From the NCBI RefSeq assembly GCF_018343525.1, contig NZ_JAGYPH010000002.1:558001-622000 (forward strand): 64,000 nt of DNA, in the 5' to 3' direction. The translations under genes were made by a program, and so were the position numbers. Shown here piece after piece: positions 24,807 to 32,136 of this stretch (positions within the stretch are counted from its first letter, which is position 1; every line of letters begins with the position of its first letter). The notes below the pieces were generated by a model. The model saw nothing but the letters and a program-made list of their open reading frames with translations. It ran no database searches and was not told where the DNA came from. This DNA comes from Lederbergia citrea. GTDB taxonomy: Bacteria; Bacillota; Bacilli; Bacillales; Bacillaceae_C.

Positions 24807-25628
24807 ATGGTCGTGATGAGAATGGAAAAGGCTATAATTACTAAAAATCTTATAAAAAAGTATAAGTTATATAACGGTACAAAAGAACGCCTTTTAGATT
24901 TGGTTACGCCTAAAAGTTACGGAGAAGATTTTTATGCGTTAGCAGATGTAAACTTTGAAGCAGAAAAAGGCGACGTTATTGGTTTTGTTGGAATTAATGG
25001 ATCAGGGAAGTCGACATTGTCAAATATAATAGCAGGGATAGTCCCGGAAACTTCAGGATCTGTTCAGGTGAATGGGGAATCCGCAATAATCGCTGTTTCT
25101 TCTGGTTTAAAAGAAAGTTTATCTGGAAGAGATAATATAGAACTTAAGTGTTTAATGCTTGGATTCAATAAAAAAGAAATAAAAGCATTGGAACCAGAAA
25201 TCATTGAGTTCTCAGAATTAGGTAAATTTATCGATCAACCTGTCAAATCTTACTCAAGCGGGATGAAATCACGACTTGGTTTTGCAATATCTGTGAATGT
25301 TGATCCAGATATTTTAATTATTGATGAAGCCCTATCAGTAGGTGATAATGCGTTTGCTGAAAAAAGCTTTGAAAAAATGAAAGAATTTAAAGAGCGGGGA
25401 AAAACAATGATTTTTGTTAGCCATTCCGCTAGGCAAATGAAAAAGTTTTGTGAGAAAATCTTATGGCTGGAGTATGGTATGGTAAGAGATTTTGGTGCAG
25501 TAGAAGATGTTATGCCCAAGTATCAAAACTTTTTGAAAGAATACAAAAAAATGTCGAAGTATGAAAAGGAATTATTTAAAAATGACGCAATGCAGCGTCA
25601 GCAAAAGGCATTAGCGCTTCAAATATAA
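24807..25628 (+). CDS. tagH: Teichoic acid ABC exporter, ATPase subunit (first copy, short form)
   Basis: 273-residue ABC ATPase. GINGSGKST near residue 68 is Walker [15 protein letters not shown] near 147 the signature, [11 protein letters not shown] near 170 Walker B with the catalytic Glu, and VSHS near 206 the switch histidine. It ends soon after the core and lacks the membrane helix and external domain of B. subtilis TagH, which the second copy at 43289 has. It starts right after the tagG stop, with no clear ribosome binding site, suggesting coupled translation. It would energise export of the teichoic acid made by region D. Confidence 0.92.
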   Translation: MVVMRMEKAIITKNLIKKYKLYNGTKERLLDLVTPKSYGEDFYALADVNFEAEKGDVIGFVGINGSGKSTLSNIIAGIVPETSGSVQVNGESAIIAVSSGLKESLSGRDNIELKCLMLGFNKKEIKALEPEIIEFSELGKFIDQPVKSYSSGMKSRLGFAISVNVDPDILIIDEALSVGDNAFAEKSFEKMKEFKERGKTMIFVSHSARQMKKFCEKILWLEYGMVRDFGAVEDVMPKYQNFLKEYKKMSKYEKELFKNDAMQRQQKALALQI

Positions 25629-25683
25629 TAGAGGAAATCGGTGCTTGAATATTTCTACGGATCTTCAGTTAAGTAATAAAATA

Positions 25684-25732
25684 GCTGTCCTAAAAGTCTA
25701 GAGAGTTACGACTAATAGGACAGCCTTTTTTT
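25684..25732 (+). terminator. Terminator after the first tagGH pair
   Basis: GCTGTCCTA and TAGGACAGC form a perfect 9-bp stem with a 23-base loop and a seven-T tail. Confidence 0.88.
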
Positions 25733-25935
25733 GAGGATAATTTCATCATTTTTTTATGCTAGAATGTTAAACATTGTAAATAAAAACACCAAGCTATATC
25801 TTCTATTATTAAATAACAATGAAGAAAAGGTAAATTATTCTGTGATAGCGTTATCTTTAAAAATACACTCTGGTAATTCTTCATAAAACGACATATAATA
25901 TTATTTATAATGGTTTTTAATTAAATTTACATCGG

Positions 25936-25974
25936 GAGTAAAGACTATATTTACTCTAGGTAATTATACTTACC
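25936..25974 (+). promoter_or_regulatory. Two tandem leader hairpins before a glycosyltransferase gene
   Basis: GAGTAAA and TTTACTC (25936-25956) form a perfect 7-bp stem. GGTAA and TTACC (25959-25974) form a second one just after it. They lie 22 bases before the AGGAGAG ribosome binding site and lack T runs. The rest of the 383-bp gap 25629-26011 holds only the terminator of the preceding operon and AT-rich sequence. Confidence 0.4.
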
Positions 25975-26011
25975 GAGATGGAATACTATGGTAGTTTTAG
26001 GAGAGTAATAT

Positions 26012-27211
26012 GTGAATAAGAGAATACTAATCATTTCTCAACACTTCTATCCAGAAATTGGTAGTGGGGGAAATAGAATAAAAAACATTTATCACTTGTT
26101 AATTAACAAAGGATATGATGTATCAATTATCACCACGGAACCTTCGTATCCCAATAAAAAAATATATGAAAATGAAGCGTTTTGGGACGATCCGTTTATG
26201 ACAAATGAATCTCCTAAGATTAGCAGAATACAAGTGGCGAATAGAAAATATTCAAGGAGCTTAATAAATAGATTATTTTTCTTTCTTGAAGTGGCATTTA
26301 AACTATTTATTAAGGTATTACAAGAAAAGCAAAAATATGACATTGTCTTTGTTACATCACCACCCATTTTCATCGGAATGGTGGGATTAGTGGCTAAGCT
26401 CAAATTTAAGAGTAAATTCATATTAGATATTCGGGACTTATGGCCAGAATCTTTACGTGGAGTCGGAGTTTTTAATAACTCTTTCATCTTAAAGACATTT
26501 GGTTTAGTAGAAAAAATACTATATAAAAAAGCAGATCGGATTATTGTAAATAGCATTGGATTTATCAACTACATTAGTGAAAAGGCCTCTATTCCAATGG
26601 GAAACATACAATATATACCAAACTCTGCGAGAGAATACGAAATAGATATGGATGACAAACCTGAAAGTGACTTTAAAGTGATTTATACGGGAAATATTGG
26701 TCTTGCGCAAGATATAGAATTTTTGAAAAAAATAGCAAAGAAATTAAATGAAAACAAAATCAAACTAACCATTATTGGTTATGGAATAAAGAGTAGAGAA
26801 CTTAAAGATTATATTCAAACCGAAAAAATGAAAAATGTATCGCTTCTATCCCCATTAACAAGGAAGAAATGTTTAGAAGAAATTCGCGGTCACCATATCG
26901 GTATTGTTAGTCTTAATAGTAAGAAAGTATTTGATACAGTATTGCCAGGCAAAGTAGTTGACTATATGACTTGTAAAATCCCCATCGTTGCTTCCGTCTC
27001 CGGTTATTCTAAAAGAGTAATAGAGGAAAATAAAGTGGGTTTTGTTTCAGGAAAAAGGGATGTTGACGAGATATATAACTATATTAAATACTTATATGAT
27101 CATCCTAAAGAAAGAAATACAATGTCACGTAACAGTGAACGATGCATTAGGGAAAATTTTCTTTGGGAAAAAAATATTAAATTACTTGAGTCAACAATAC
27201 ATGAATTATAG
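26012..27211 (+). CDS. GT4 glycosyltransferase, WcaI/WbuB-like
   Basis: 399 residues. The N-terminal domain has QHFYPEIGSGGNRI near residue 9, the usual acceptor-side start of WbuB-type transferases. FVTSPPIFIGMVGL near 108 and DIRDLWPESL near 139 are highly typical of that group, which includes FucNAc and similar HexNAc transferases. The donor domain has YTGNIGLAQDIEF, and LPGKVVDYMTCKIPIVAS near 310. The GTG start follows AGGAGAG. It begins region E as its own transcription unit with a hairpin leader. The donor sugar cannot be read from sequence. Confidence 0.85.
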   Translation: MNKRILIISQHFYPEIGSGGNRIKNIYHLLINKGYDVSIITTEPSYPNKKIYENEAFWDDPFMTNESPKISRIQVANRKYSRSLINRLFFFLEVAFKLFIKVLQEKQKYDIVFVTSPPIFIGMVGLVAKLKFKSKFILDIRDLWPESLRGVGVFNNSFILKTFGLVEKILYKKADRIIVNSIGFINYISEKASIPMGNIQYIPNSAREYEIDMDDKPESDFKVIYTGNIGLAQDIEFLKKIAKKLNENKIKLTIIGYGIKSRELKDYIQTEKMKNVSLLSPLTRKKCLEEIRGHHIGIVSLNSKKVFDTVLPGKVVDYMTCKIPIVASVSGYSKRVIEENKVGFVSGKRDVDEIYNYIKYLYDHPKERNTMSRNSERCIRENFLWEKNIKLLESTIHEL

Positions 27212-27322
27212 GTAAAAGCATTTAAAGAAATTAGGTTTTAAAGAAGATATTGTTTGTTAAAAATTATGAAATATGTGATAGTTGATTTTATGGAAAATCT
27301 TACTAAGAAGGGATGATAGAAT

Positions 27323-27706
27323 TTGAGAAGGAATATAATTTTATGCATGCTTTTCTGTATATTTGTTTTTTCTGGTTGTTCAGCTGTTAGTAAAGATAAG
27401 AAAACGTCACCGGATACTCAGCAAAATATCACAAATGAATCACTAAAAGATATGAAAATAAACAATGTGACGATTGAAAAAAGTGATGATAACAATATTA
27501 AAGTTACTGTTGACGCTGAAGGTGAAAATCTAAAGTATGCTTATTATATTTATGAAGGCGATAAATTAATGGGAAAAATACGATATGGGAAAGATGACCA
27601 TATATCCTATGAAGTGAAAAATCCAGGCACATATAAAGTGCGTGTTTTTGTTATGAATAAAGACAAAGAAAAGGTAACTAAATATACTAATGAAATAGAG
27701 ATTTAG
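27323..27706 (+). CDS. Small lipoprotein with the locus-shared Ig-like module
   Basis: 127 residues. The TTG start has GGGATGA upstream. A hydrophobic signal ends in a lipobox (VFSGC, residues about 15-19), so the mature protein is anchored outside the membrane. After a Ser/Asp linker, residues about 45-127 form a beta-sandwich-like module with LKYAYYIYEGDKLMGK and GTYKVRVFVMN. The same module occurs at the C-termini of proteins at 39005 and 46594 and inside the one at 35036. It resembles Y_Y_Y-type (three-Tyr) domains. A polymer-binding role is inferred from the company it keeps. Confidence 0.75.
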   Translation: MRRNIILCMLFCIFVFSGCSAVSKDKKTSPDTQQNITNESLKDMKINNVTIEKSDDNNIKVTVDAEGENLKYAYYIYEGDKLMGKIRYGKDDHISYEVKNPGTYKVRVFVMNKDKEKVTKYTNEIEI

Positions 27707-28034
27707 AACCAATCTATGATAGAATATCTCTTCTTTTAGGAAACGATTAATAGAACAATTCCACTCTAATCGCTACTGTGGAAACAGGGGAAAGTACGTT
27801 GTAACAATGCTGCATCGTCAAACTACGAAGATCTCAGAAGCGAGTGAACGAACTTTTTTTATGTTTACATTTGGTTAAAGGATATTTACGACATCTTAAT
27901 ATAATTTGTACCATAATGCCCTAGTAATCGACTAAAAACTAACATATAATTATTTTTGTGTAAAAAAAGAGATGAAAATAACACATCGATATATCAGTTC
28001 ATCGAAGTGAAAATATAGTAAAGGCTGAGCATTT
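27707..28034. other. 328-bp spacer without recognised features
   Basis: AT-rich. It contains ACGAACTTTTTTT near 27850 but no convincing hairpin before the T run, no coding frame, and no consensus promoter. AAGGCTGAG near the end serves the next gene. Confidence 0.4.
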
Positions 28035-29351
28035 ATGAGCGTAAAAGTATGTATGTTCGTATGGAATCACTTTACGAACGATGCCAGAGTTTTAAGAGAA
28101 TGTACAGCCTTATCGGAGAATGGATATGAGGTTGATCTGATTTGCATTCACGATCCGAAGGATAAAAACTTAAAGAGACACGAAATCAGGAATGAAAATT
28201 TCCATGTACATCGTGTTCGAAGGTACCCAATTCTCCTTGAGCTGTTTCAAAGTGTCTTTCGTTTTTTGAAAGAAAATAAATGGGTTATTCTCCCGCTTTT
28301 TTTGTTATGGGGAGTGGTAGTATACTTTTTTCCAATATTAACTATTACGATAACTCTATTTTTAGGTTTATTATTAAAATTGAAACTAGTTCCTTGGTGG
28401 ATAAAAGCAAGTATATATTTGCGAATGGTCATAAAAGCATACTCAAAGAATTATGATATATACCATTCAAATGATTTAAATACATTGTTACAAGGTTATA
28501 TCTCCGCAAAATGGAGATTTAAGAAGAAGAAACTTGTATATGATTCTCATGAAGTTCAGACGAGCAGAACGGGGTATAATAGCAGTGTTTATGGAAAGCT
28601 AGAAGGTTTTCTTGTAAGAAAGATCGACTCTATGATCGTCGAGAATAATACAAGAGCGAAATACAATGAAGACTTATATGGGTTTTATCCTCATGTTGTT
28701 CATAACTATCCGTTTAAAACGATTGGCGAAAATAATGAGATCATTAACATACATGAAATGTTAGGTTTGCCGAAAGGCGAAAAAATCCTTCTTTATCAAG
28801 GAGGAATACAAATTGGTAGAGGCCTGGAAAAGCTAGTTCAGGCAGCACCGTTATTTAAAGAAGGAACTCTTGTGTTTATTGGTGATGGTAAACAAAAATC
28901 TGAATTAGTGAAACTAGTAGAAGATTTGAATCTGATGGATAAAGTAAAATTCATTTCGAAGGTTCCATTAGAGGATTTGCCGAAATACACTAAGAATGCA
29001 TATTTAGGTTTTCAAGTTTTGAATAATGTTTGTTTTAATCACTGGTCTGCCTCTTCAAACAAACTTTTCGAATACATGATGAGTGGTGTTCCAGTTGTCG
29101 CTTGTAGTTTCCCGGAAATTAAAAAGGTAGTTGAAGACGAAAAAATTGGAATTTGCATAGATTCCCATGATTATAAGGATATTGCTAGAGCAGTCAATAT
29201 TTTATTAGAAGATACAGATTTAAGAAATGAATTAAGTTATAACTGTTTGAAGGCAAAAGACAAATATAACTGGGAAGAAGAAAAAAAACTTTTTCTAAAT
29301 GTTTACCAACAAGTAAAAGTCAATAAAACCGTTCAGGAGGAATTAAATTGA
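28035..29351 (+). CDS. GT4-like glycosyltransferase with membrane segment
   Basis: 438 residues. The start WNHFTNDARVLRECTALSENGYEVDLI is typical of GT4 acceptor domains that begin with a NDxRV motif. Residues about 82-118 are two hydrophobic stretches (VILPLFLLWGVVVYFFP and following), which should anchor it in the membrane. DSHEVQTSRTGY, YQGGIQIGRGLEKL near 256, and KLFEYMMSGVPVVACSFPEI near 340 mark the donor domain. Its last codons overlap the start of the dehydrogenase gene by four bases, so the two are co-translated. Confidence 0.82.
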   Translation: MSVKVCMFVWNHFTNDARVLRECTALSENGYEVDLICIHDPKDKNLKRHEIRNENFHVHRVRRYPILLELFQSVFRFLKENKWVILPLFLLWGVVVYFFPILTITITLFLGLLLKLKLVPWWIKASIYLRMVIKAYSKNYDIYHSNDLNTLLQGYISAKWRFKKKKLVYDSHEVQTSRTGYNSSVYGKLEGFLVRKIDSMIVENNTRAKYNEDLYGFYPHVVHNYPFKTIGENNEIINIHEMLGLPKGEKILLYQGGIQIGRGLEKLVQAAPLFKEGTLVFIGDGKQKSELVKLVEDLNLMDKVKFISKVPLEDLPKYTKNAYLGFQVLNNVCFNHWSASSNKLFEYMMSGVPVVACSFPEIKKVVEDEKIGICIDSHDYKDIARAVNILLEDTDLRNELSYNCLKAKDKYNWEEEKKLFLNVYQQVKVNKTVQEELN

Positions 29352-30628
29352 AACTTTGTACAGTAGGACTAGGATATATCGGATTACCAACTTCAATTAT
29401 GTTTGCTAAATATGGTGTTGATGTCGTAGGTGTTGACGTACGTCCGGAAGTAATCGACTCTTTAAATTCAGGAAGAATTCATATTGAAGAGCCAGGATTA
29501 CAAGAAGCTTTAACCGAAGTGATTGGAAACAAGAAATTTAAGGCATCATTAACACCAGAAAAAGCTGATGCGTTTATTGTAGCAGTTCCTTCGCCAAACA
29601 ATGATGATATGTACAAATCATGCGATTTAACATTCGTATTAAGCGCAGTAAATAACGTTATTCCTTATCTTGAAAAAGGAAACGTATTGATCATAGAGTC
29701 AACTATTGCACCGAGAAGTATGGATGATTTTGTAAAACCTGCTATCGAAGCAGCGGGCTTTGTAGTTGGAGAAGATATATACCTAGTTCATTGTCCTGAA
29801 AGAGTTCTTCCTGGTCAAATTATGCATGAACTCGTTTATAATAATCGTATTGTTGGTGGAATTACTGAAGCTTGTACAGAAGCTGGAGCAAAAGTTTACG
29901 CAACGTTAGTAAAAGGTGAAATTATAAAAACGAACGCTAAGACTGCTGAAATGTCTAAATTAATGGAGAACACTTTCCGCGACGTTAACATCGCATTAGC
30001 TAATGAGTTGACTAAAGTATGTAATGAATTAGAGATTAATACTTTAGAAGTTATAGAAATGGCTAACAAACATCCAAGGGTTAATCTTCATTATCCTGGC
30101 CCTGGTGTAGGTGGACATTGTCTAGCGGTTGACCCATATTTTATCGTTGCAAAAGCACCAGAGTCTGCACAAATTATTAACCTTGCAAGAAATGTGAATA
30201 CATCTATGCCATCATATGTGGTTGATAACGTGAACTCTCTAATGGAAGAAGTCAATGGAAAAGTAGTAACGGTATTTGGATTGACTTATAAAGGTAATGT
30301 GGATGACATTAGAGAAAGTCCAGCAATGGAGATATTTGAAATGTTAGAAGCACAAGGCAATTACAAAGTTAGAACTTTCGATCCTCATGTGGAAGGCGAT
30401 ATCGTAATAAAGGATATCGAAGAAGCTGTTATCAATTCAGACCTCATAGTCGTGTTAACAGACCATAGTGAATTTAAAGAACTCGACTTCAATAAACTCT
30501 CTGGGATGTCAACTAAGCGTATTTTTGATACTAAAAACATCGTCCAAAACCGCTCAGATGAATTTGAATATATTAATTTTGGCAACCTCTATAAATTTAC
30601 TAAAAAAGCTTTGGTCCTTACAAACTAA
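29348..30628 (+). CDS. UDP-N-acetyl-D-mannosamine dehydrogenase-like protein
   Basis: 426-residue UDP-sugar 6-dehydrogenase. GLGYIGLPTS near residue 7 binds NAD. HCPERVLPGQ near 157, VNLHYPGPGVGGHCLAVDPYF near 245 (catalytic Cys) and FGLTYKGNVDDIRESPA near 310 follow. The HPRVN and GPGVGGHCLAVDP context matches WecC, which oxidises UDP-ManNAc to UDP-ManNAcA, better than TuaD/UDP-glucose dehydrogenase. UDP-ManNAc is supplied by the epimerase at 45077, completing a short pathway to an acidic donor. The TTG start overlaps the previous stop (TTGA) after CAGGAGG. A weak hairpin follows. Confidence 0.85.
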   Translation: MKLCTVGLGYIGLPTSIMFAKYGVDVVGVDVRPEVIDSLNSGRIHIEEPGLQEALTEVIGNKKFKASLTPEKADAFIVAVPSPNNDDMYKSCDLTFVLSAVNNVIPYLEKGNVLIIESTIAPRSMDDFVKPAIEAAGFVVGEDIYLVHCPERVLPGQIMHELVYNNRIVGGITEACTEAGAKVYATLVKGEIIKTNAKTAEMSKLMENTFRDVNIALANELTKVCNELEINTLEVIEMANKHPRVNLHYPGPGVGGHCLAVDPYFIVAKAPESAQIINLARNVNTSMPSYVVDNVNSLMEEVNGKVVTVFGLTYKGNVDDIRESPAMEIFEMLEAQGNYKVRTFDPHVEGDIVIKDIEEAVINSDLIVVLTDHSEFKELDFNKLSGMSTKRIFDTKNIVQNRSDEFEYINFGNLYKFTKKALVLTN

Positions 30629-30643
30629 TTATAAAAATAAAAG

Positions 30644-30683
30644 AGTGTTGTTGGAAAGATTTCTCCTTCTGGCAACACTTCTT
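30644..30683 (+). terminator. Weak terminator after the dehydrogenase gene
   Basis: AGTGTTG and CAACACT are perfect 7-bp arms with a 22-base loop, followed by TCTTTG only. It probably ends some but not all transcripts. Confidence 0.4.
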
Positions 30684-30716
30684 TGTCATTACAGAAAATA
30701 TTAGGAGTCGTATATT

Positions 30717-32135
30717 GTGAAAAAACCACTAGATAGAATTACAGAAGCTTATTTTGGCGATATGGGTGATGCGTTTGCAGAAAAGGTAAGGGATAGAATT
30801 CATTGGGTATGTGAAAATGCCAAAGGTGAATCTATTTTAGATGTAGGTTGTTCCCAAGGGATTACTTCCATTCTTCTAGGCAGAGAAGGGAAAATGGTTT
30901 TAGGAATTGACTTATTACAAGAGGCAATCGATTTTGCGAATCAAAGATTGGAAAATGAGGAAGAAATAACAAAGCAGCATGTTGAGTTCAAAGCAGCTAA
31001 TTTTATGAGTATGAACACGGATGGACAAGGATATGATTCAATTATTTTTGGGGAAGTATTGGAACATATTACGGACCCCCAGAGATTTCTCCGAAAAGCT
31101 ACAAGCTTACTTAACGAGAATGGTTCCATCATTGTTACATTACCCTTTGGTATAAATGATTATTTTGATCATAAAAAAACATACTATCTGTCTGATTTAT
31201 TAAAGTTCCAAGACAGTAATATTTCGATCCAGGAAATTAAGTTCTTTGGTAAATGGATCGGAGCTATTTTCAAGAAAAAAGATGAAAATTTAAAAGAATT
31301 GACAATTAATGATGGGTTAGTTAATCAATTAGAAAGCATTTTTTATACAATAGAAAGAGACCTTTTGCTAAAAGCACGTAATAAAGCGGAAGCTCATAAA
31401 AATTTTGAAGAAGAAATCGAAGTTCTTCTTCAAGAAAAAGTGAAAGATGAATCTCTTAGTAAAGAACAATTAGCCAAAAAGAATGCTGAAATTGAAGTTT
31501 TGAGTGAGCAGCTTTTAAAGAAAGATGCCCTGATCGAAGAGTTAAATGATAAATGCAAGAAAATGGATCAAGAAATAAGCGATTTAACCGAGCAGAAAAA
31601 AAATGCAATCGAAAATACAGAGCTCAATGCAGTAAACTTAGAAAAGCAATATCAGGAAAAAGTACAGGCCAAGAATTCGGAAATTACTGCTCTACATGAT
31701 CAAGTAGCTGAATTGAAAAAGGAAGCTATACTTGCCAATAAGGAAAAAGTGAATATACAAAGAAGTTTAATTGAAGCACACGAAAAAGAAGAGAAGCTTC
31801 TTATTTCGTATCAGAAATTGTTAAAGCAGGATAACGTATCAAGTAAAGTGAAGCAAGAAATTGAAATGAAAGACCGTAAAATAAAACAATTAAAAGATAA
31901 TGAAAAGGCATTAAATAAACGAATTAATATGATTGAAAAGTATGCGATATTAGCAAAAAAGGAAAAAATTAATGTACAAGAAGACTTGTATAAAGCATAC
32001 GAGAAAGAAGAAAGATTATTGGGATCATATGAAAGATTACTTAAAAAATACAAAGCGTTAAGTGAATCAAAATTAGGTCAAATTACTTTAGCATATTGGC
32101 GTAAAAGACGTAGAAAAAGAGTTGGGGGTAAATAG
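30717..32135 (+). CDS. SAM-dependent methyltransferase with long coiled-coil tail
   Basis: 472 residues. The class I methyltransferase domain has ILDVGCSQGITSILLG near residue 38 (motif I), GIDLLQEAIDFA near 63, and FGEVLEHITDP near 112. From about residue 215 to 455 the protein is almost continuous coiled coil (for example EIEVLSEQLLKKDALIEELN), with repeats of an EKVNIQ-x-SLIEAHEKEEKLL unit that recurs as EKINVQEDLYKAYEKEERLL. Methyltransferases with coiled coils cap O-antigens and measure chain length in Gram-negatives (WbdD). A comparable cap-and-ruler role here is an inference. GTG start with TTAGGAG. Next gene starts 2 bases after its stop. Confidence 0.8.
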   Translation: MKKPLDRITEAYFGDMGDAFAEKVRDRIHWVCENAKGESILDVGCSQGITSILLGREGKMVLGIDLLQEAIDFANQRLENEEEITKQHVEFKAANFMSMNTDGQGYDSIIFGEVLEHITDPQRFLRKATSLLNENGSIIVTLPFGINDYFDHKKTYYLSDLLKFQDSNISIQEIKFFGKWIGAIFKKKDENLKELTINDGLVNQLESIFYTIERDLLLKARNKAEAHKNFEEEIEVLLQEKVKDESLSKEQLAKKNAEIEVLSEQLLKKDALIEELNDKCKKMDQEISDLTEQKKNAIENTELNAVNLEKQYQEKVQAKNSEITALHDQVAELKKEAILANKEKVNIQRSLIEAHEKEEKLLISYQKLLKQDNVSSKVKQEIEMKDRKIKQLKDNEKALNKRINMIEKYAILAKKEKINVQEDLYKAYEKEERLLGSYERLLKKYKALSESKLGQITLAYWRKRRRKRVGGK

Positions 32136-32136
32136 G

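Noticed and set aside
27707..28034. Terminator or small RNA near the T run at about 27855
   Set aside because: No stem of useful length precedes the T run, and I found no promoter for a separate transcript.
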